A stretch of DNA of 64,000 nt from an uncultured Schlesneria sp. (GTDB taxonomy: Bacteria > Planctomycetota > Planctomycetia > Planctomycetales > Planctomycetaceae): positions 62,001-126,000 of the forward strand of contig CAIMFH010000030.1 of NCBI GenBank assembly GCA_903840265.1. Direction: 5' to 3'. The position numbers were made by a program, and so were the translations under genes. The notes beneath the pieces were generated by a model. That model searched no databases. It was not told the DNA's origin and was given only the letters and a program-made list of their open reading frames with translations. Below are positions 59,447 through 64,000 of the stretch, piece by piece (the first letter of the stretch is position 1; every line of letters begins with the position of its first letter).

Positions 59447-61609
59447 TCATGGCGCTGGGCGACTTAAGCCTTTCTGAATGTGGTCCATTCCGTGCTTGGC
59501 GATAGAGGTTCCAGAGCCGGAATCGAGCCAATAGTTCGTTCCAACCCCGTCAGGCATGAGATATGGAATAGCCTGGGTGGCGGGCGCGGTAGGCCCCTTC
59601 TGCAGAATTTTAGGAATTGGTAAACGTCCGTCTTGGAGAGAGCTCAGGACTTCGCCCTGAACTCGAAATGCTCGAATTAGCTCTGTCGCATTGCTGAGAT
59701 TCATTTTATGCCGATTCACAGTCCATGGATGTACTCCTGCGGCGTTGAATGTGACGGTGTCTCCAATACGATTGACGATCGCAGCGGCCGATGCGAGGCC
59801 TCCGCCGAGTGAGTGCCCGGTTAATCGCAGATTGGGAAACTTCTTCTTTAGCTGCGCGGTAAGTTGAATTGCCTGTTCGTATTGTCGATCCTGGAATCCA
59901 AGCCCTTGTCGGCCATTCGCGACGACAAGGTCTCTTCGGTCTTCAAAAGTAGTTCCTGCAAAGCCAAGAACTGCTTCTCCGGTCTTATGGTTGACGAATA
60001 ATACTGCATTGAAACTGGTCTCATCATTGCGAAAGTCGCGAACTTTTGACCATCCCAAATCTGTTGCCGTTTTCGATAGTGGCACGTCTTCATAAGATGC
60101 GCTCGCCAATTCTCCCATAATGCGAGCGTCTTTGATCCACTTGAGCAGGGGTCGGCCTCCCTCTCTGCTGCTTGGTCCCGTTTCGGTCAGCTTCGGAAGG
60201 TCAGGCAGATTCAGGCCGTTTGATAGTGATGCTCGATCACGATTGATCTCCGCTTGATATCGCTTCACCCTTTGTTGCGAATAATTGATGAATGCTTCCA
60301 GCGTTTTAATTCGATCCCGAGTTGCGCGAGTCACTATGTAGTGACCCTTGAGCTGCTTCAGTTCTTTGACCGCCGCATCCTGTTGTCGTGTCAGAGCGTC
60401 AACCTGACTTTGCCGCTCTGCGATGCGTTTCTGAAGCTCACGGCTTCGCTGCTCTTCCGGTGTTGGTTCTACAGGATCGGTTAGGAGTTTTGTCGCAGAC
60501 GAATGGTGATGAATCTGCCTCCATCCGGAATCGCCTTCAATGGGGGAATGCGACTTGTCGAATGCTTGAACAGCGCCCCCAAGTCCAGTCCCCCTCGCTT
60601 TGACCTGCCGGCCTTTGTTATCGACACCTTCCTGATAACCGGTGGTCGTCAATCTACCGAAGCCGTGCTGATCAAATTCAGAATCCAACTGCCGCCATTG
60701 TTTTACCAAGGCGCTCCTTTCATTCTGGAGCCTCCGTTCGTCGGCCTGAGATTCCACGGTCCAGGCCCCATATTGGTACTTCGCGAGTTCTGCATCTTTC
60801 TGGCGAATCTGATTTCGAAGAGCGCTCCCACGTTCAACAAGCTCTAGAAACTTCTTTGATTGGTCGCGACCTAGACCCGGCACATGCAGACCTGAGTGCT
60901 GTTTGTACTTCCATTCAGGATGAGACGAGACAACATAGTGCTGCCGGAGTGGCGTCGTGAAATGCTGCTGGAATGGTTCAGTGGCAGCTGCCGTCGTTCC
61001 TTCACCCGCTTTGACAAACTGTCCACCGTTGCGTTGACCCGCCTCAGCACGAGGGTGCTTTGAGGCGTCGAACTGACCGTTTGAAGCAGATCCCTTCGTC
61101 GCCTCCTTCTCGGCCTGGTACCGAGCCAGGATCGTGTTTGACGTAGAAACGTCGGCGTCTGGCTTACTCAGTGGGTACCACTTGAGGTGCGGTTTCGGCG
61201 GTGGTGAATCTGCCAGCAGACCGCAGGCGCGGTACCAGTTGTATCGGGCGATGGCCCAGTCGACGCGCGACCAGGTGCGTGGGTCGTCGCCCTTTGTCTG
61301 CTCTCCGTTCTCTGTCTGATGCCGTGCGGCTTCGACTCGTTGGGAATAGCGGTGCCGTTGGGTTGAGGCGAAAGGTGGTTGATATGTTGTTGCCAGGTCG
61401 TCGTCTGGCTTGCTCAGCGGGTACCACTTGAGATGCGGTTTCGGTGGCGGTGCGTCTGGTGACCGCTCGTGCGTTGTGGTCACGGTGTTGTGCGGCGAAT
61501 CGCTTAGCATTCCGCAGGCGCGGTACCAGTTGTACCGGGCGATGGCCCATTCGACGCGTGTCATGGGTGGTGCTGATCCGAGACTGGCTTGGCGTTTGGT
61601 TGAGGTCAT
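59447..61609 (-). CDS. phage-linked class 3 lipase with duplicated N-terminus
   Basis: A 720-residue soluble protein. N-terminus: two near-identical ~60-85-residue units, each with WAIARYNWYRACG and PPPKPHLKWYPLSKPD. Then FDASKHPRAEAG and GGQFVKAG, a phrase typical of phage head-associated proteins, a long charged coiled-coil middle (~260-480), and a C-terminal Lipase_3 domain with FVNHKTGEAVLGFAGT, nucleophile elbow RLTGHSLGGGLASAAA, and a late His in the Lys/Met-rich end (SIAKHGMDHIQKG). It follows the portal gene by a short gap. ATG at 61609 has GGAGG nine bases upstream. A phage-carried lipolytic toxin is plausible. Confidence 0.8.
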   Translation of the reverse strand: MTSTKRQASLGSAPPMTRVEWAIARYNWYRACGMLSDSPHNTVTTTHERSPDAPPPKPHLKWYPLSKPDDDLATTYQPPFASTQRHRYSQRVEAARHQTENGEQTKGDDPRTWSRVDWAIARYNWYRACGLLADSPPPKPHLKWYPLSKPDADVSTSNTILARYQAEKEATKGSASNGQFDASKHPRAEAGQRNGGQFVKAGEGTTAAATEPFQQHFTTPLRQHYVVSSHPEWKYKQHSGLHVPGLGRDQSKKFLELVERGSALRNQIRQKDAELAKYQYGAWTVESQADERRLQNERSALVKQWRQLDSEFDQHGFGRLTTTGYQEGVDNKGRQVKARGTGLGGAVQAFDKSHSPIEGDSGWRQIHHHSSATKLLTDPVEPTPEEQRSRELQKRIAERQSQVDALTRQQDAAVKELKQLKGHYIVTRATRDRIKTLEAFINYSQQRVKRYQAEINRDRASLSNGLNLPDLPKLTETGPSSREGGRPLLKWIKDARIMGELASASYEDVPLSKTATDLGWSKVRDFRNDETSFNAVLFVNHKTGEAVLGFAGTTFEDRRDLVVANGRQGLGFQDRQYEQAIQLTAQLKKKFPNLRLTGHSLGGGLASAAAIVNRIGDTVTFNAAGVHPWTVNRHKMNLSNATELIRAFRVQGEVLSSLQDGRLPIPKILQKGPTAPATQAIPYLMPDGVGTNYWLDSGSGTSIAKHGMDHIQKGLSRPAP

Positions 61610-61644
61610 TGAGGGGTGCCTCCGTTGGTGTTGACGTGGTCTGT

Positions 61645-63279
61645 TCACGATTGACGAGTCAGCGAGCGGTTGTGTCGCTGGTCCGCATTTGTGTTGGGTT
61701 GGGCTGAAGGTGTTGTCGGGGCTGTATCGCTCTTGGAAGACACTGGTGGCTCAAGGCCGCCACCAGTGGCACCCGAAGTGACGGGCGGCTTCCCGCTGGG
61801 CTGCTGACCATGGGGGTCACTCTTTTGAGTTAGTTGGCCTTTCGGGTCCAACACGTCGTCGCCCGGGCCGGGGATGGCGGCTCCGACGAGTTGATAGAGG
61901 TCGCGTTTGCGGAACGACAAGCCGCGATCGAGCAGCGACGTCCAGGCTTGCAGTTGCTTGTCGATGTCGGCCTGTTCGGTTTGGATCACGAACCGCGGGC
62001 GGAATCCGGGCTCGGACCAGAGTCCCTTCTGCACGTTGATCTGAATAATCGAGCCGAGCAGGTCGCTGGTCAGCGTTTCTTCCAGGTTGGCCGAGTCGCT
62101 CTGCAGGATTTGCAGTAGCGTGTCGGCGTGCAGTTCGGCGACACCCGAACCCATTCCCGTCGCTTCTGATTCGGAGGACAGCACCTGACCGAGGATGTAC
62201 CGCTTGATGCGATGGCCGAAGTACTGCGTCAGCAACTGATGCAGCGTTTCGACTCCCTGGAAGCCGGGATCGATGATCTCGACTCCGTACTGGCCGGTAT
62301 CGCCGACAGGGACGGGGACCAGCAGAATATGTTGCTCGCCGCTGTTGTAGCCTTCGGCTGCCGATTTGGCTTCGTCGTGAGCCTGCTGATTTCCCTGCGG
62401 ATACTTCCAGACCTGGATGCCACCTGCCATTCGTTCCAGAAACTCCATCAAGAACGCCATGGTTTCCTGCTTCTGGTACCACTCCCAATAAATGACCGAG
62501 CGTATTCCGACGCCGTAGATCGATCCCGCTCGCACGCCGTCGGCATAGTCGGCGTCTTCGATGTGATGCTTGTGGATCAGCAGCAACCGTCGCTCGTTGG
62601 GAGAGAGGAAGTAGCCCAGGCCATAGTCGGTCGGCTGCACCTTCCAACGTCCGTTGATCACGTCACCCACGCTGTAGCGACTGCCCACGCGGATGCCGAC
62701 CTGGCCTTCGTATTCACCCGGTTGCAGCGGCCGGTCGGGGCGTTGTTGACGGAACACCAGCTTGTCACCGTTCAGCGGCTTCCAGCCCCAGTCATCCTGG
62801 TGTCGCGGCGTTGGCATCCAGACGGATTTGTTGTTAACGATCTGAACTCCCCAGCGATGCTGGATGCCGTACTTGCCGTACCAGATCGCGTGCTGACAGT
62901 TGCGCCGGTACTCGGTGAAGTGACTGATCCGCCGACAGATCGCTTCTAATAGCGAGCAGAATTCACGCTGATCGGCGGACGAACTGTTTTCAGATTCGAT
63001 ATGCCAGTTCAAGAGTGCGACGGATCGCTGGCGAGAATCGAGGCATTCGCGGATGCCGACATCGTTCCGCATGAAGCGGGCGTTGGACCGATCGTCCAGC
63101 AGCGCCTCGTCGTAGTCGCGATAGACCGACGCGAGCGACGTGTACCGATTAAGGAACGTATCGACATGACTGACCGGATATTTACCCCGATTGGGAGCGG
63201 TCCAGTCGACTTGGCCGCCGTCGCGTCGACGTTGGCCGTAGGTGACTCCAGACATCAAAGATTGATTGCGAACATCCAT
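61645..63279 (-). CDS. Mu-type phage portal protein (DUF935)
   Basis: A 544-residue protein of the DUF935 (Mu gp29-like) portal family, which forms the ring at the DNA entry vertex of phage heads. Recognisable: NDVGIRECLDSRQRSVALLN, AIWYGKYGIQHRWGV, RRLLLIHKHHIEDADYADG, RAGSIYGVGIRSVIYWEW, and LGQVLSSESEATGMGSGVAE near 365-385. The tail is Pro/Ser/Thr-rich. GGAGG eight bases before the ATG at 63279 sets the start; terminator element C lies just upstream in the leader. No terminase, capsid or tail gene is seen in the window. Confidence 0.85.
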   Translation of the reverse strand: MDVRNQSLMSGVTYGQRRRDGGQVDWTAPNRGKYPVSHVDTFLNRYTSLASVYRDYDEALLDDRSNARFMRNDVGIRECLDSRQRSVALLNWHIESENSSSADQREFCSLLEAICRRISHFTEYRRNCQHAIWYGKYGIQHRWGVQIVNNKSVWMPTPRHQDDWGWKPLNGDKLVFRQQRPDRPLQPGEYEGQVGIRVGSRYSVGDVINGRWKVQPTDYGLGYFLSPNERRLLLIHKHHIEDADYADGVRAGSIYGVGIRSVIYWEWYQKQETMAFLMEFLERMAGGIQVWKYPQGNQQAHDEAKSAAEGYNSGEQHILLVPVPVGDTGQYGVEIIDPGFQGVETLHQLLTQYFGHRIKRYILGQVLSSESEATGMGSGVAELHADTLLQILQSDSANLEETLTSDLLGSIIQINVQKGLWSEPGFRPRFVIQTEQADIDKQLQAWTSLLDRGLSFRKRDLYQLVGAAIPGPGDDVLDPKGQLTQKSDPHGQQPSGKPPVTSGATGGGLEPPVSSKSDTAPTTPSAQPNTNADQRHNRSLTRQS

Positions 63280-63299
63280 CGGGGCAGCCTCCAAAGACA

Positions 63300-63352
63300 A
63301 AAAAAGGCCGCAATCTCGTGATAAACGAGACTGCGGCCTGTTGGTTACAGTG
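63300..63352 (-). terminator. leader-terminator element, copy C
   Basis: On the minus strand ACTGTAACCAAC precedes stem AGGCCGCAGTCTCGT (63338-63324) pairing with ACGAGATTGCGGCCT (63318-63304), then T7, and GGAGG of the portal gene about 15 bases further. Flank conserved with copies A and B; stem differs in sequence but keeps GGCC.CA. Confidence 0.75.
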
Positions 63353-63483
63353 CCACATCGGTGTCAGGCCCGACCTGACGAACCAGGTGGGGCGGGGGAG
63401 AGTATAGATCAACTCGTGTGACTCAAAGAAGCCCCTAATTGGGGAACTTTGCGAAGATTGTGGCAGATTGTTGAGCCCCGTTG

Positions 63484-63685
63484 TGGGATAGGCTTCCAGC
63501 CCGTCGCCTTCTCTTTCTTGTCTTAGTCCCGATAGGGACGGCAGAAGTTCACGGTGGAAATGCAGCTCCCGAGACGTTGTCCATCGTCATATTTCTGCGT
63601 TCAAGCGGGAACTGTCATCGAACGCTTCTGTCGTCCCTGACGGGACTGATGAGCAGAAATGACGGGCTGGAAGCCCATCCTGCGG
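63484..63685. repeat. inverted repeat (GTGGGATAGGCTTCCAGCCCGTC)
   Basis: Outer arms as at 46085-46192, inner palindromes GTCCCGATAGGGAC and GTCCCTGACGGGAC. Confidence 0.65.
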
Positions 63686-63734
63686 AAGAGGGAGGAACGG
63701 AAGAGGGGGAACGGTGTGGGACGGTCCAACTCGC

Positions 63735-64000
63735 CTAGCGCTTCGCGCCGATCTCGCCATGCGAGCCGCTGTTGATGACTGTCAAATCGAAGATGTTTTC
63801 GCTCGGCTTCCACACCTTGAAGATCTTGCTGGGATCGACGGGGGCGTGACCTTTTGATGGGATGAGAGACAGGTTGTTCGTCGCCTTCACATCGCCTGCC
63901 AGCGAGAACCGGGCCGCGATGTTGTCGCGAACGACCACCGACTTGGACGGGGTTCCGTTCTTGCGATTGAAGACGCCGATCCACGCTTGAATCTTCGGAG
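63735..64000 (-). CDS. C-terminus of an unrecognised gene running off the right edge
   Basis: About 88 codons open to the right boundary, ending TGA/TAG at 63735. The reading (AWIGVFNRKNGTPSKSVVVR, AARFSLAGDVKATNNLSLIP, KIFKVWKPSENIFDLTVINS) looks like a beta-rich, probably exported or envelope protein. No family recognised. Since it ends before the inverted repeat, it is probably a host gene upstream of the phage module rather than part of it. Confidence 0.55.
   Translation of the reverse strand, partial: PKIQAWIGVFNRKNGTPSKSVVVRDNIAARFSLAGDVKATNNLSLIPSKGHAPVDPSKIFKVWKPSENIFDLTVINSGSHGEIGAKR

Larger units (their letters stand above)
63280..63734. other. leader of the portal gene and inverted repeat
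   Basis: No gene. Contains terminator element C (63300-63352) and a GTGGGATAGGCTTCCAGCCCGTC ... GACGGGCTGGAAGCCCATCC pair (63484-63506 and 63661-63683) around two 'gtcccgatagggac'/'gtccctgacgggac' palindromes. Confidence 0.5.

Noticed and set aside
57832-63279. Complete prophage
   Set aside because: Only portal and a phage-linked lipase are recognised; no integrase, terminase, capsid, tail or lysis genes, and no attachment repeats were seen within the window.
61645-63300. TTG start at 63300 for the portal gene
   Set aside because: It would place the GGAGG site inside the gene; the ATG at 63279 has that site eight bases upstream.

Overview
The window reads as chromosomal DNA of a planctomycete (Planctomycetales; a Schlesneria-like lineage is possible but not proven). 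The evidence is secreted PPC-domain proteins, MJ0042-type zinc-ribbon membrane proteins, decayed DUF1501 and DUF1549 genes, extracellular/regulatory proteins with long signal regions, and intergenic gaps full of small dispersed palindromic repeats. No rRNA, tRNA, CRISPR array, integrase or complete transposon was recognised.

Layout. 1-1.2 kb: non-coding, with TGACA-rich clusters and the first copy of a leader-terminator element. 1.2-3.1 kb: small ligand-binding and membrane proteins. 3.4-7.4 kb: a possible defence patch (a DUF4062 protein divergent from an OLD-type ATPase/TOPRIM nuclease, then a membrane-anchored helical protein). 7.5-14.7 kb: zinc-ribbon membrane proteins, a lipid/ester hydrolase, a HAD phosphatase sitting between DUF1501 and DUF1549 remnants, a membrane-tethered TAXI binding protein and a PPC protein. 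15-22 kb: thioredoxin-like secreted protein, rhomboid protease with C-terminal repeats, a short EamA transporter, an FHA-EAL c-di-GMP protein and a glucose-dehydrogenase-like enzyme. 22-35 kb: large PPC exoprotein, a two-gene DNA-repair operon (radical SAM then DUF4130-UdgX), GroES, OPT transporter with peptidase T, an atypical SDR and a DMT exporter. 36-41 kb: signalling cluster (response regulator-HD-GYP, YfiR-like protein, CHASE8 hybrid histidine kinase). 41-46 kb: hisB, hisC, HAD-like protein, FabZ-like hotdog protein, trmB.

46-64 kb is the accessory part, nearly all on the minus strand: a glycine/tyrosine-rich exported protein, a small conserved protein, CsrA with a C-terminal extension, an RfaE1-type kinase, a C-type lectin protein (plus strand), a tightly overlapping six-gene glycan operon (two GT9-containing proteins, RfaE2-type nucleotidyltransferase, sugar C-methyltransferase, two further transferase proteins), and then a phage-derived module: Mu-type portal protein (DUF935), a class 3 lipase with a duplicated N-terminus, and two coupled small membrane proteins that could be its immunity partners. 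Two of the three copies of a conserved terminator element lie between the presumed promoter and the ribosome-binding site of genes in this region.

Intergenic repeats are a second theme: three ~171-bp MITE-like elements, three ~90-bp elements, seven copies of a short GTGCCACTG...CAGTGGCAC hairpin and several long inverted pairs. One MITE-like element abuts, and helps form, the ribosome-binding site of the rhomboid gene.
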